From: Perognathus longimembris pacificus
Taxonomy: Eukaryota; Chordata; Mammalia; Rodentia; Heteromyidae
Assembly: GCF_023159225.1 (NCBI RefSeq)
Contig: NC_063164.1
Coordinates: forward strand, 74,977,800-75,041,799
Length of the DNA: 64,000 nt
Direction: 5' to 3'
This document shows, in pieces, positions 10,925-22,412 of this stretch; positions within the stretch are counted from its first letter, which is position 1, and each line of letters opens with the position of its first letter. The translations under genes were made by a program, and so were the position numbers. The notes under the pieces were generated by a model that ran no database searches, was not told the DNA's origin, and worked only from the letters and a program-made list of their open reading frames with translations.

Positions 10925-11037
10925 CAATGAGAGAAGGGAAGACACTCTATGAAAGAAAATGTGCTCATTACCTGACTCATGTAATTGTAATCCTTCTCTG
11001 TACCTGTATAATAACAATAAAGTAAGTAAGAATTTTT
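10925..11037 (+). mobile_element. L1 3' end fragment, variant type
   Basis: It has GTGCTCATTACCTGACTCAT, then GTAATTGTAATCCTTCTCTG and an AATAAAG tail. This variant also occurs at 36.5, 37.8 and 59.7 kb. Confidence 0.7.
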
Positions 11038-11054
11038 AAAACTATTTTTCAAAG

Positions 11055-11112
11055 AAAAGGGAGCTCAGGGACAGCTCCTAGGACCTGAGTTCAAGCCCCA
11101 GTTTTGGTACAA
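11055..11112 (+). mobile_element. Right-monomer SINE scrap
   Basis: GAGCTCAGGGACAGCTCCTA and CTGAGTTCAAGCCCCAG match the 3' part of the tRNA-like right half of the local composite SINEs. It follows the L1 tail directly. Confidence 0.65.
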
Positions 11113-11406
11113 TAAATAAGTAAACAAATGAAATCAAAGGAGTCTGAGTATACCTGTAAGCTTAAAGAATCTTTGGGGCAGTGAGGCAGGTGTCAGGACC
11201 TCCACGGGTGTGAGAGAAATAGATGAAAGTAAGCGTGTCATCAGAAGGCAGAGGAGAATCATCCATTCAAAATGATGAATACCAATTGTGTACCTGCATG
11301 GTATAAGTACTGCACCATGCTTAGTCTCCATGGCAAACCTGAGATCACTATTGTTGAGTGCTGTTATTGGTGAAAGTGGAAAACAAAGTAAGCATCCTTC
11401 AAATCA

Positions 11407-11622
11407 TTTTTTTTTTTTTTTTTTTTTTGCCAGTCCTGGGCCTTGGACTCAGGGCCCGAGCACTGTCCGTGGCTTCTTTTTCTGCTCAAGGCTAGCACTC
11501 TGCCACCTGAGCCACAGCGCCGTTTCTGGCCATTTTCCGTATATGTGGTGCTGGGGAATCAAGCCCAGCGCTTCATATATGGGAGGCAAGCACTCTTGCC
11601 ACTAGGCCATATTCCCAGCACC
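11407..11622 (-). mobile_element. IDL-Geo-type SINE
   Basis: Complete dimer on the minus strand with a 22-base A tail. The duplication CCTTCAAATCA flanks it at 11396-11406 and 11623-11633. Sequence marks place it between the old and young subfamilies (GGGAATCAAGCCC in the B box, and a diverged 5' portion). Confidence 0.96.
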
Positions 11623-12254
11623 CCTTCAAATCAATTCTCCTGGAAGCAAATCAGAACCCATCCATGAGGACAGACATGAGTATTATTGAAGGGGCCCTTA
11701 GGGGATTCCATTTGGGAGCCAGACAAGGAACAATTTTCATGCTTTCATGAATCAGGCCTTGTCTTTCTGAAGCTACAACCTACTAAACTATAGATAAGTT
11801 TTAATATCTATCTTTACAAAGACTACCTTGAAGTTTATTTTAGTACTTTTATATCACAAAATCTAAACTAGCATCTGAATTACAGTTAGTAATCAATGCA
11901 TATTTATTGAATAAATAAATGAATGATAACAAGACTAAGTATTAAACAGGGAACAATTACTTTCTAATGATGAGTGCATTATGAGAAGGATATTTTAGCA
12001 CAGGAAATTGTTACTTGGAGAATGCTTCATGAAAATGTTTTATGTGGGTTAAGCCTTCAAATCAGCACAGTTGTTTTCTTTTTTAAGCATTGAAAGATAA
12101 AAGAATAAAATTTAATATTTAAGCTTTTTATTTATAAATGAGAGAACCAAAATCATGCGTACCTATCTCAGTGTGTACATGCATAATAACCTCAACTGTG
12201 AAAAAAATCTGTCTACACATAAAAGGATTCTAGATTATATTAAAAACTAAATGA

Positions 12255-12476
12255 GGGACTGGAAATATGGTCTAGTGGTAAAGTGCTCGTCTCGTATACA
12301 TGAAGTCCTGGGTTCGATTCCTTAGCACCACATATATATAGAAAAAGCTGGAAGTGGCACTGTGGCTCAAGTGGTAGAGTGCTAGCCTTGAGCAGAAAGA
12401 AGCCAGGGACAGTGCTCAGGCCTGAGTTCAAGCCCCAGGACTGGAAACAACAACAACAACAAAACCCAAACAAACA
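12255..12476 (+). mobile_element. IDL-Geo-type SINE, older copy
   Basis: Both monomers are present. The junction is altered (AGAAAAAGCTGGAAGTGGCA) and the tail is CAA-rich. The duplication AAAAACTAAATGA lies at 12242-12254 and 12477-12489. Confidence 0.95.
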
Positions 12477-12489
12477 AAAAACTAAATGA

Positions 12490-13482
12490 TTTAAAATAGA
12501 ATTTAAAACAAAAGAATAACAAGAAGCTAACAAATACTCACAGATAACAAGTAATATTTTACTAGTTTAACTTCATTTTATAGAATAGTTCCACTTTGGG
12601 AAATTAAGGAAAGAAAAAATATATTATGAAACTATTCATCATATATTCATTAATCAAATGGAAATTGAGGGTAAAATTGTGGTCCTGTTAAAAAGAGTCA
12701 TATCTTCTTGAAGTTTTCACATCTTATTTGTACTATAATAACAATTTGCAGTCGAAATTGCCCTTGAAATTGTTTTTAATATGTCTTAGTAAGAACAACA
12801 CAGCAAGTTTTTCCTCCAGCTGTGGAACTAATCATTTTTTTTCTATGATTGAGTATTATATGAAGTAGTTTGGCTCATGCTTAGGAATTATATCCTACAT
12901 CAAAAAATAGTTAAAAACTAGACTCACACTCAGCCTGAAAAAAATGAACAAACACAAAAAGTCCTATGAAAACTGAAACTACAAGGCATATATCAATTGT
13001 ATAGACTGAAGAGCATAATAACTTTTATTATTTGTTGTCCTCTATTTCTCTCTACCTCTCTCAGTTCTCCCAGCTCTTATTTGTATTACACATGGAACAT
13101 CATGTAATTCCTGCAAGTTAAATTTATCTCTGATGAAATACAGCTATAGTTTTGTTACTATCCACTTGAGACAAAATACAGTTGATAATACAATATGATA
13201 TGAATGCCAATAGCTTCTGCTCAGTTTTTGAGACTGCGTGCTACATAAAGTAATGTAGAAGAAAGTCTATATATTTTATAAAAGTAGGTGGAACAGTAAT
13301 GATGTCAATATAACATATGATGTCAATATAAAAATGAATCTCTACAAGCTAGTATTATGGCTGCAAATGAAGGTGATGTTTGGCAAAGCTAGATAGGAAG
13401 TAGTATATTTGAGTACCTAATACTATTTAGTGCAGAGTGAAAAAAAGTTAAGGATAAAAATCTAGAACCATAGATACCTAAA
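12490..13482. other. Unassigned non-coding stretch
   Basis: AT-rich, with no recognised family. It contains a small direct duplication of GATGTCAATATAA at about 13301-13332. Confidence 0.45.
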
Positions 13483-13500
13483 TAGATAGATAGATAGTTG

Positions 13501-13536
<36 letters not shown>
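13483..13536 (+). repeat. (GATA)n microsatellite
   Basis: About 12 GATA units with one interruption (TTG at 13498-13500), followed by TATACACACATATATG. Confidence 0.95.
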
Positions 13537-14395
13537 TACACACATATATGCAAATATTTCAACAACATAAAATTTTATCAAAATAAATCCAGTGTCTACC
13601 TTAATTGCATTTACTACAGTAAATGGATAAAAATGAGAGTAACTTGGGACTACTTGAAAGACATTTAAGAGACAGTAGAACTGATAGTTGTTTCAATATG
13701 ATTTAGATGAAATCAAACAAAGAACTTTATTGTGGAGAAATGAAATGGTTCACCAGGAAGGATCATGGACTCACCTTACATTGATAGACCGCAGATTTGG
13801 CAACGACTGAAGCTACCATCTGGTCTGAATTCTTTTTCAGTGAAATACTCTCTTGACAGTTTATAGAATCATAGAGTAAAAACAAAATCTTCCATAATTA
13901 CTAAGACAAGTAATAATGATATTTTAAAGCATATCTTCCAAATAGTTATTTAACTTTTCAGCATTCAAATTTGTAAACATATATTCAACAAGTAGGTTAT
14001 TAAATATTGGAAAATTCTGGTAGTATAAGTTAGCTTTCTTTTTCTTCTTTGGTTTCTTTGCCACTAATTCTTTTAAAATACAAAAATGCATTATCCAATT
14101 CTCAATAACTAATTGTCTCCATTTGCCATAAGCTGAAAAATAATTCCCATTTTCACTTATACCTATTGCTACTGCAACGTTTTCCTATTGAGATATATGT
14201 TTAATCCATTCTGTCATCTTAGCCCTTTAAAATATAATATTTATTTCACTTAAAGCATCATAAATACATATGGATTTTTACATACACCACATTACATATT
14301 TTCTATTTAGTCAGCTTTTAGTCTCTCAGTCTCTCTCCTTCTCTTCCTCCCTTTGTTTATGGTTAATCAAACATTTTTATGGCTAATCAATTTTT
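13537..14395. other. Unassigned non-coding stretch
   Basis: I recognise no gene or repeat family here. Confidence 0.45.
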
Positions 14396-14606
14396 GTCAT
14401 GAACTCAGTGTACCTGAGCTTTTTTACTCAAAGCTAGAGCTATGCCACTTGAGCTACAGCTCCACTTTTGGCTCTTTTGCTGATTAATTGGAGATAAGAG
14501 TCTCATGGACTCTGCTGCCTGGGCTGGCTTTGAACTACAGTTTTCAGATCTCAGCCTCCAGAGTAGCTAGGATTACAGGTGTGAGCCACTGTGCTCAGAA
14601 AATTAA
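14396..14606 (-). mobile_element. Composite SINE (7SL/B1-like plus tRNA-like), reverse orientation
   Basis: The plus strand shows the complement of the tRNA-like half (TATGCCACTTGAGCTACAGC), then the complement of the B1-like half (GAGATAAGAGTCTCATGGAC, GATTACAGGTGTGAGCCACT). It is well preserved for this family. Confidence 0.88.
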
Positions 14607-15159
14607 ATGTTTTCATTACCTCTTCATATCCTTCATTAACTTGTTTGTGGTGCATTTGTTAGCTTTTTATCTATTTATTTATTTTTAGCAGCTCTCCTTG
14701 ATATTGTGTTACGCATCTTTGGCTATTTGTTCTGTTTTTATAAAAGGGAACTCTAATTTTATAAGTATTGAGGATCATATCTTGGAGATACACTTGACTG
14801 TGCCTTTTCTGTTTTGAATAAAACAGGAAAATTGTTAAATAATAGGGAAAAAAGTTTCAACATTAAAATATATTCTACGACCCACTACACCTGTCCACAT
14901 TCACATTTAGACCTCTGAATTATTATGAGCTTTTACCAAGCCTATCCAAATAGTTTTCTATTGTCTTTTCCTGCCTCTTGATCTACTAAAAGGTAATATT
15001 AATCAGTAGTCAGCAGTATGCTCTACCACCCATGATAGATTATATTGATACTGTGTCCTAACTCCTATTCTTTGAGATCCAGGCTAATATCTCACTGCAA
15101 CCTCCCCTTACTCCCCATTCGCCCTCACTGGACTACTGTTATTTCTCAAATACAAGCCA

Positions 15160-15375
15160 GAAAGTCTCTTGCTCAGAGTTTTCAAGTAGCTATTCCTCTA
15201 GCCTGCCATACTTTTCCTTCTTGTGCCCTGGAGTATTTTTCCACAGTTCACCTGAGTTCTCTCTCACTTCAGATAGATCACTTCTTAGTTATTACTTCCT
15301 CAAAAAGAGATTTCCTAAATGCCTTTTGAAAATCAGCACAGCCTCCTAATTACTCTACCCTGCTATTGTCTACAA
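15160..15375 (+). mobile_element. Probable L2 LINE 3' fragment
   Basis: The sequence follows the mammalian L2 3' region: TAGCTATTCCTCTAGCCTGC, CTCTCACTTCAGATAGATCA, then CCTCAAAAAGAGATTTCCTAA and AATTACTCTACCCTG. It is diverged, as expected for an ancient family. The 94-codon open frame across it is incidental. Confidence 0.55.
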
Positions 15376-15633
15376 AAAGTCTTAAAAGACCCCAAGTGAT
15401 GCTGAATGGATATAAATGAAATTAAAGAATTAAGAATGGTTTTCAAATCATTAGAAAAGTTGCACCCTTCTTTCTACTCTCAGTTCTTACTTGGTGTTCT
15501 TCCTTTCATGGTTTCCAATAGGGTTCCCTACACTGTTTAAAATGTGCACCCTCCTTGGAAACTAAAGTTATCTTATGCAGGGCCAACATGTCTCCTTAGG
15601 CCAGGCAAGGATATACTCTTTTGTGCATCCTAA

Positions 15634-15716
15634 CTGTGTGTGTATACAGACATATATATGTATATATGTGTATGTATATGTATATATACACATACATATG
15701 TCTGTATATATATTTA
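15634..15716 (+). repeat. TA/TG-rich imperfect palindrome
   Basis: Alternating purine-pyrimidine sequence whose ends mirror each other (TACAGACATATATATGTA near the left and TACATATGTCTGTA near the right). It could form a hairpin or cruciform. Confidence 0.8.
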
Positions 15717-15916
15717 TAATTATTGCTATTAAGGCAGAGTATGGCAGAGAATGAAGACATGATTTAACTCCTCCCCAAGACATTAAACAGTTCTTCCACC
15801 ACCATTTTCTTTACTAGATATAGAAATATCCATAATAAATACAAGTCAGAAATGTAACCCACACAAGTCACTTTAAATTTTCTAGTAGACACATTTTAAA
15901 CATTAAAAAGATAAAG

Positions 15917-16100
15917 GAGGGCTGGAAATGTGGCCTAGAGGTAGAGTGCTTGCCTTGCATGCATGAAGCCCTGGGTTCGATTCCTCAGCACCACATATAC
16001 AGAAAAAGTTGGAAGTGATGTTATGGCTCAAGAGGTAGAGTGCTAGCCTTGAGCAAAAAGAAGCCAGACAGTGCTCAAGGCCCAGGACTGGCAAAAAATA
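15917..16100 (+). mobile_element. IDL-Geo-type SINE, older copy
   Basis: Left monomer GGCTGGAAATGTGGCCTAGA to GGGTTCGATTCC, right monomer shortened near its 3' end (CAGACAGTGCTCAAGGCCCA). A-rich tail; flanking duplication unclear. Confidence 0.92.
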
Positions 16101-16385
16101 AAAGAATAAAGAAATTAATTATGATGTTATACAAATACAAATTATACAAGTAAACAATATATAAGTATGTTAATAAAACGATTGTGCAAACACAATGGCT
16201 TATTCTAATCAGGCTCTGTTGTGAATCTTTCAGGTGGCTGAACTGTAACTGTAGTCATTCTCACAGAACATGTGGGGGGAAAAATACAGAAACTGTGGAA
16301 ATGAGGAGAGGGAGCCAGAACACAAGGAGAATTTTTTATATGGACATGTAGAAAGAAAATCATACATATTAAAAATATTCTTTCT

Positions 16386-16594
16386 GGGGCTGGGGATATA
16401 GCCTAGTGGCAAGAGTGCCTGCCTCGGATACACGAGGCCCTAGGTTCGATTCCCCAGCACCACATATACAGAAAACGGCCAGAAGCGGCGCTGTGGCTCA
16501 AGAGGCAGAGTGCTACCCTTGGGCGGGAAGAAGCCAGGGACAGTGCTCAGGCCCTGAGTCCAAGGCCCAGGACTGGCCAAAAAAAAAAAAAAAA
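16386..16594 (+). mobile_element. IDL-Geo-type SINE, young subfamily
   Basis: Full dimer with young marks (GCCTCGGATACACGAGGCCC, GGGCGGGAAGAAGCC) and a long A tail. ATTCTTTCT flanks it at 16377-16385 and 16595-16603. Confidence 0.96.
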
Positions 16595-16603
16595 ATTCTT
16601 TCT

Positions 16604-18570
16604 TCACCAACAATTTATAATTCATTTCACAATTTTAGAACCTGAGTGGAAAGGAGAATTCTTCCAATGAGACTAGATAATTAATAAAGATTCTTCCACT
16701 TCCAACTCTTGAATGTTACATGATATAGAAGTTGGGCATCATCCCAGTTCCTTCCTAAATCATCCCACATCATGTAACACTCATTTTTCTAAATAGAGGT
16801 AAAAGACTACGTATATGCATAATGTCCATTTTAGCTAAATACATCCCTGTTGGCCCAGAGTAAATATATCCAGATTAATTTTTACAGTTGTCCATGAAAC
16901 AAATCATCACTACCTTTCCTTCTCTTCCCCATTTCCCTCTGCCTCTTCTGGATTTCCTACTATAGAATTTTTTTTATAGGATAACATTGAAACCTACATG
17001 GGTTGAAGTAGAAAAGGTAATATATTAACCTAAAAATGTGTGAAGCAAGCCAAAATTATTTGTTAATGAATAGGCATTGCAACATGGGAAAATTCTTACT
17101 TGTCTTTGCTTTCCCACACCACTTTATAGCCAATGGTAGAGGTTTTCAGTAGTAGGAAAGTATTCCTGTAAATTGACTAATGGGCTGTGAATTCATATAT
17201 TGGCATCGTCTAAATCCTGCTGTGTAATTTTATCCCTTTACCTTTTAACAATTGTAATGTACACACTTAAAAGTTTTTCTTAGGGACAAAATAATTACAC
17301 AAATAAGTGTTTCCAAAATGCTTTTTAAAAAAATAATGCAAAAGTCAACAAAAGTCTTTGGTTGTAATTGTCAGATGCTTGCTTTCTCATTTTCAGATGA
17401 CAAGCTCAATGACAGATACTTAAAGTCCCTGGGGATATTTTTATTATGTGAACTCCTTGATTTGAAGATTAAAAGTTTAGTAGCATACTATAGCCTCTGT
17501 GGCTTTTTAAATGCCTTAATTATTTCAAATACAAATTTAAAATTCAGACACCTAGTGTTACTTAAATGCGCCCAGGTTTTTGTGGCTTAATAATAACATC
17601 TGTTTTGGTTTTGCAACCACAGAAGTGCATTTAATTTGTTCTTCCTTTAGTTGAACTTTTCACATCTGCTCGGCTCAGTTCCCATAAGCTAAAGACCAGA
17701 TCTTTCCCCAAAGTCGGAAGTCTACCTGTACAACTGTTGTTCTAGCTCAAAAGATCTGTTTTTAATACCAGCTGAAGATTTCAAAAGAATAACAAATATA
17801 AACTCCTTACCCATAATGCACTTCTTTTGCTTTTAGGCTTACATATCACAATGTGGTCATTTTATAAATTGGATGCTGCCTGAAATTCTTTAATTAAAAC
17901 AGTGAATTGTTAGATAGCGCATTGCCAGGTAGTCAAGCCCACCCTTCAAACTTTTAAATCATGGGAAAAGAGTGTACTCTATTAAGCTAATTATTTGTGA
18001 AATTTATATTGGGGATGGATAGTGACTTACACACCTCAGTGATTTTTTCTGATACATGCTGTATCCCCTGGGTCCTGAAAAAGTAGGCCAGAAAATGTTG
18101 CAAGGAAAATATTACTTCACAGATTTCCCACAATTGTTAGCTGCCTATGAAGCCCTAGCTGTATTTCTGCTCTTGTTTATAAGCCATCCTAAGGGATGTA
18201 CCTAAAATCTGAGGCTCTGAAACAAAAATCAGTCTCAAGTCAAATGCTTGTATCTTAAAAAAAAACCAAGACACTGACAAGAAACAAATATTCCTTCACT
18301 TATGAATTTGGTCAAGAAAGTTATTGAATAAACGAAGGTCTTGGTTAGATACATGTTAATTGTTTTTTCTCAAGTGGAAGGATTAACTCTCCTTACCATC
18401 ATTTGCATGAGATTGAACAAAGATGAATATTTAATCTTTGTTTGAACAAGATTTAATTGATAACAAGTTAGTCTAATTATTTTATTTTAGCATTTTGAAT
18501 ATGTGAGATGTACATAATTATGTATTTTTCTGACATATGATTATGTAATTATATTTGGTCCTGTTTACAG
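16604..18570. other. Unassigned, repeat-poor stretch
   Basis: This long region has none of the local SINE or young L1 signatures. A 90-codon plus-strand frame at 17318-17590 matches no family I know and sits in AT-rich DNA. It is probably chance. Confidence 0.45.
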
Positions 18571-18574
18571 GACA

Positions 18575-18655
18575 GAGTAACAACATACTGCAATTAGTAG
18601 GTGTTCAACCCGTGTTTGGTGAATGAGGCCTAATGAAGCAAAAACAGGGAGGGCC
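18575..18655 (+). mobile_element. Possible L2 3' terminus
   Basis: TTAGTAGGTGTTCAACCCGT, then TTTGGTGAATGAGG, resembles the L2 end (TAGTAGGTGCTCAATAAATG.. type). It is short and diverged. Confidence 0.35.
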
Positions 18656-21487
18656 TGGTACAGTACCTTTGTGCAAACAAGATGATTCTGTGATTTGAAT
18701 AATTTCTCAATGTTTTTTGTAAATGGGAGCTGTCAGTGGAGATGATTCAACTTAACTCATAAAATATTTATTGAGTGCGTGATATGTGCAAGTCCCTATA
18801 ATAGTCCCAATGAGAAATATAAGGATGAGAAGAAGTTTTACAGGTAAAAGTGTAAGATAAATATGTAAATTCTGGCAAGAACCTTAAAAAAATGTATTGT
18901 CAAACAAGACATTTGAGATGGGCCCTAAAACAAAAGTTGCCAAACGTTGACCATTTTTTTTTTTTACCACATTTTAAATGGAATGCCAGAAAGAATGAGA
19001 TGTTTCAGGACAGCAGATTCAAGTCTAGAAAATAGTACTGCTAGGAAAAGCAGTGGATGACAAACAGGTGAGTTTGTCTGGAACACAGACTTACAGTGAG
19101 AGATGGGATGATGATAAAGATAGAAAATTATCTGGTAGCATCCTATGGAACACTTTAATACCTGGCCAAGAAATGTGGATATAACACAAGATGCAATGGG
19201 GGGGGGTGAATCACTATATCAGGTTTTTAAAAGATAATATTCAAATTTCAGATATTTCAATCATTTGCTAGCATCGAATTAACCAGAGATTTAACTCTGT
19301 AATAGATTTGGCATTATTCTCAAACTCATTTTGGCATTTTTAAAAGAGAAATTGCAGGGCTGGGAAGGCAAGAAAATAAGTATCTAATAAATTCTCTAAA
19401 CTTTCTTTTCCACCTATACTTAAAAAGAAAAATATTCTCTGGGGAAAGAAAGCATATTCTAAAAAATAAGAGTAAAAGAGAGATTCGTGGAATTTTTTAT
19501 ACGCAAATGCTCTAAGCGCCATCATAATCTATTAGACTAGTGGCAATTGTAAGACAATAGTTCTTGATGTGTACCATTAATGAAATAACAGTAACCAAAA
19601 TATTTTAAATGATTAGAAAATATGTTATAAAGTGAAAGAATTTCCTCGTGGTATTTTCAGATCTAAGTATTTACTAATAACTTTTTTTTTCACTTTGCTA
19701 AGCAAGTTATAAAAGCAAATACAATTCTCAGTTGGGGAAAGATCTATACTGAAATCTTCCTAGTCAAAATAAATGTGATGTGATGTTGGAAAAATGGACA
19801 ATTTTGTTTTGATATTTGTCATCATGATGTGGTAAATGACTTATCAATAGACTGGTAATACTTATATCACTATGTCTTTATAAAAATATGCACACACATA
19901 GAGGAAAGAAAAACAAATATTTTTGCCACTAGCTAAATAAGGTGATACCTGTCATAAGCTTATTAATTAATTAATTATCTCATTTAAAAATCTTGTCCTG
20001 AACTTTGCCTATATAAATGGAATCTAGAATATAAAGGTGAATAAAATTCAATATGTTGCAATGTCCAATTTACTGTTATTAGTTTATCCTCTGCTCTCCA
20101 TCTTGACCTGATTCCATCTGGTATTACCTTCCATCTATTGAGTAGTACAATGCACACTCATGTTTCAGTCTGCTTTTTTGTGCTTCATATCCAACTCAGT
20201 ATCTAACAATTTTGTCTATGAATCATTTCTCAGTTCCAGTTTTTCTACAAATTCTAACTTCCTAATCCAAGCTTGCTTAAGTTGTCAATTGCCTTAGCTT
20301 ATTATTGAATCTATTTGTCTCCCTTTGCCTATACAAATTAATTTCCCAGGTATCCAGGAGGCTGATATGGCACTGTTACTAGGCCCTACCCAGCTCAACC
20401 ACTTCTGATTGTTATTAAAATTTTGTTCATTCCTTTGTGTTTTGCTCACTAGGAATTTAGTGATGTGTAGAAATGAATTCAATATGATCACTATAAACAA
20501 ATGGGAAGAAAGACTGATAAACAAATAGTGGCTACATGAAATGACTAGAATCAGGGATAAACTGATCATCTTGCTCTTATACCCAGAGGCATTTGAGCTT
20601 CACATGAAAGAGTAAATAATCTCCTTCTACAAGGTAGCATTTTCTATGCTTCTTCCTAAGGTTTTCTTGATCAGTCACTAGACTGGTATTCAGTAGCTGG
20701 GGGACTTGATCCAGAATAGAAAAAGTTAATTCTTCAAAAGGCAAAAGCAAGCTTTGAAAACTTAGTCATAAAGTTTCCCAATAGATTTCACAGATTTTCT
20801 TTCAAATCTTCTCCACTTTGTTGGGCATTGTGCCTCTAAAGGATTCAGCTTGGTATGGACGTTACCTGGACTCAATTATTCACATAGTTCTGAATTTCAC
20901 CATGTGTTTTTCCTTCTCATAAAGGATTGAAACCATGTAATGACAGAACAATCTGTGAGAATCACAGTGCTTTTAACAAGTAAGAAATGGATTAAAAAGT
21001 ATTTTATGCCTTATTAAAGAAATCCCCCTGTTCCTCAGAAGCACATTTTAACATCTTATTAGTAGCATTTGATCTGACTGAAATATTGACCAGTAATTTG
21101 AACAGAAGATGGATCTCCTCCATGTAAATCACAAAGGGAATATACTTTGGTGACTGTAATGTCAACACAGATAACTCTACAAGAATGGCTTTGGAATAGA
21201 CACTCTTACTTTAAATTGATTTTAGACTTATCTTAATTACAGCCTCATATTCTTTAATAAAGCAATAGCCCAAACTATAACTTGTATTAATCTGTTTTAC
21301 TCAGATTCATAAGTAGATCAAAATAGAATTGATCATAAACGGAAAATGACTTTACATGCCCTCCCTCTACTCATCTGAACAGAAAACATTATATTAGAAG
21401 TCAAATATTATTGGGTAATGTTTTGTTGTTATTTAGCTTGTAGTTTTACTTTTCTTTTCATTTGGGGCCTATTTTCCTTACTCATAT
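18656..21487. other. Unassigned, repeat-poor stretch
   Basis: I see no gene. Positions around 18760-18860 contain ATATTTATTGAGTGCGTGAT, a motif common to several ancient mammal-wide repeats. There is a G9 run at about 19199-19207 and a (TTAA)n-like patch near 19961-19978. Confidence 0.4.
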
Positions 21488-21500
21488 ACTGATTGATTTT

Positions 21501-21700
21501 TTTTTTTTGCCAGTCCTGGACTTGAACTCGGGCCTGAGCACTGTTCCCTGGCTTCTTTCTGCTCAAGGCTAGCACTCTACCACTTGAGCTACAGTGCCAC
21601 TTCCAGCTTTTTCTATATATATATGTGGTGTGGAGGAATCGAACCCAGAGCTTTATGAATGCAAGCCAAGCACTCTATCACTAAGCCACAGTCCCAGCCC
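21501..21700 (-). mobile_element. IDL-Geo-type SINE, first of a same-site pair
   Basis: An older copy on the minus strand (right half CCAGTCCTGGACTTGAACTC in plus text). ACTGATTGATTTT (21488-21500) lies on its left and ACCGATTGATTTT (21701-21713) on its right. Confidence 0.94.
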
Positions 21701-21713
21701 ACCGATTGATTTT

Positions 21714-21927
21714 TTTTTTTTTTTGTGGCCAGTCCTGGGCCTTGAACTCAGGGCCTGAGTACTGTCCCTGGCTTCCTTTTGCTCAAAGCTAGCACTCTGC
21801 CACTTGAGCCACAGCCACAGCGCCACTTCTGGCCGTTTTCTATATATGTGATGCTGGGGAATCAAACCCAGGGCTTCATGTATACGAGGCAAGCGCTCTT
21901 GCCACTAGGCCATATTCCCAGCCCATC
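21714..21927 (-). mobile_element. IDL-Geo-type SINE, second of a same-site pair
   Basis: A better-preserved minus-strand copy with a small CCACAG duplication in the right half (GAGCCACAGCCACAGCGCC). ACCGATTGATTTT precedes it (21701-21713) and recurs after it (21928-21940). It therefore inserted at the duplicated target of its neighbour. Confidence 0.95.
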
Positions 21928-21985
21928 ACCGATTGATTTTAATATCATCTTCTCAGTGTTCTGCAGGTTGAAATGATACTTTCTA

Positions 21986-22200
21986 ACCAGGTGCTGGTAG
22001 CTCACACCTGAAGAGACTGAGGTCTGGGGAATCTCAGTTCCAAACTGGCCTTAACAGAAAAGTTCATGAGACTCTTATGTTCAATTAACCACTGAAAAGC
22101 TGAAAGTGGAGATTTGGTTCAAAGAGTAAAGCACCAGCTTTGAGCTACAAAGCTAAGTAGGAGTGTGAGGCTCTGATTTTAGGCCCTAGTACTGTCAAGA
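21986..22200 (+). mobile_element. Composite SINE (7SL/B1-like plus tRNA-like)
   Basis: It begins CCAGGTGCTGGTAGCTCACA, includes GTTCATGAGACTCTTATGTT and an altered tRNA-like half (TTTGGTTCAAAGAGTAAAGC), and ends near TACTGTCAAG. Diverged. Confidence 0.78.
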
Positions 22201-22301
22201 AATGAATTAATTGATTTAAAAATTTAAGTATTCAGCATCGTTTTCTACTGCATTGTTTAAGAAAATGGTAAGGAGCTAATTACAGGTATATGAAAATATA
22301 T

Positions 22302-22410
22302 AAGTACTTTCCAAATATACATATGCATATATATTTGGAATACACACATAAATATATATGTATGCATATACATACATACATATGCATACATATATATTTA
22401 GAAAGTACTT
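22302..22410. repeat. AT-rich long inverted repeat (palindrome)
   Basis: The left arm begins AAGTACTTTCCAAATATAC at 22302. The right arm (22381-22410) reads ...ATATTTAGAAAGTACTT and is its near-complement over about 28 bases, with two substitutions and a 2-bp indel. The roughly 50-bp centre is TA/CATA-rich. Confidence 0.85.
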
Positions 22411-22412
22411 TT

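Noticed and set aside
13483..13536. CRISPR-like or satellite array
   Set aside because: Simple GATA repeat. No spaced direct repeats occur anywhere in the window.
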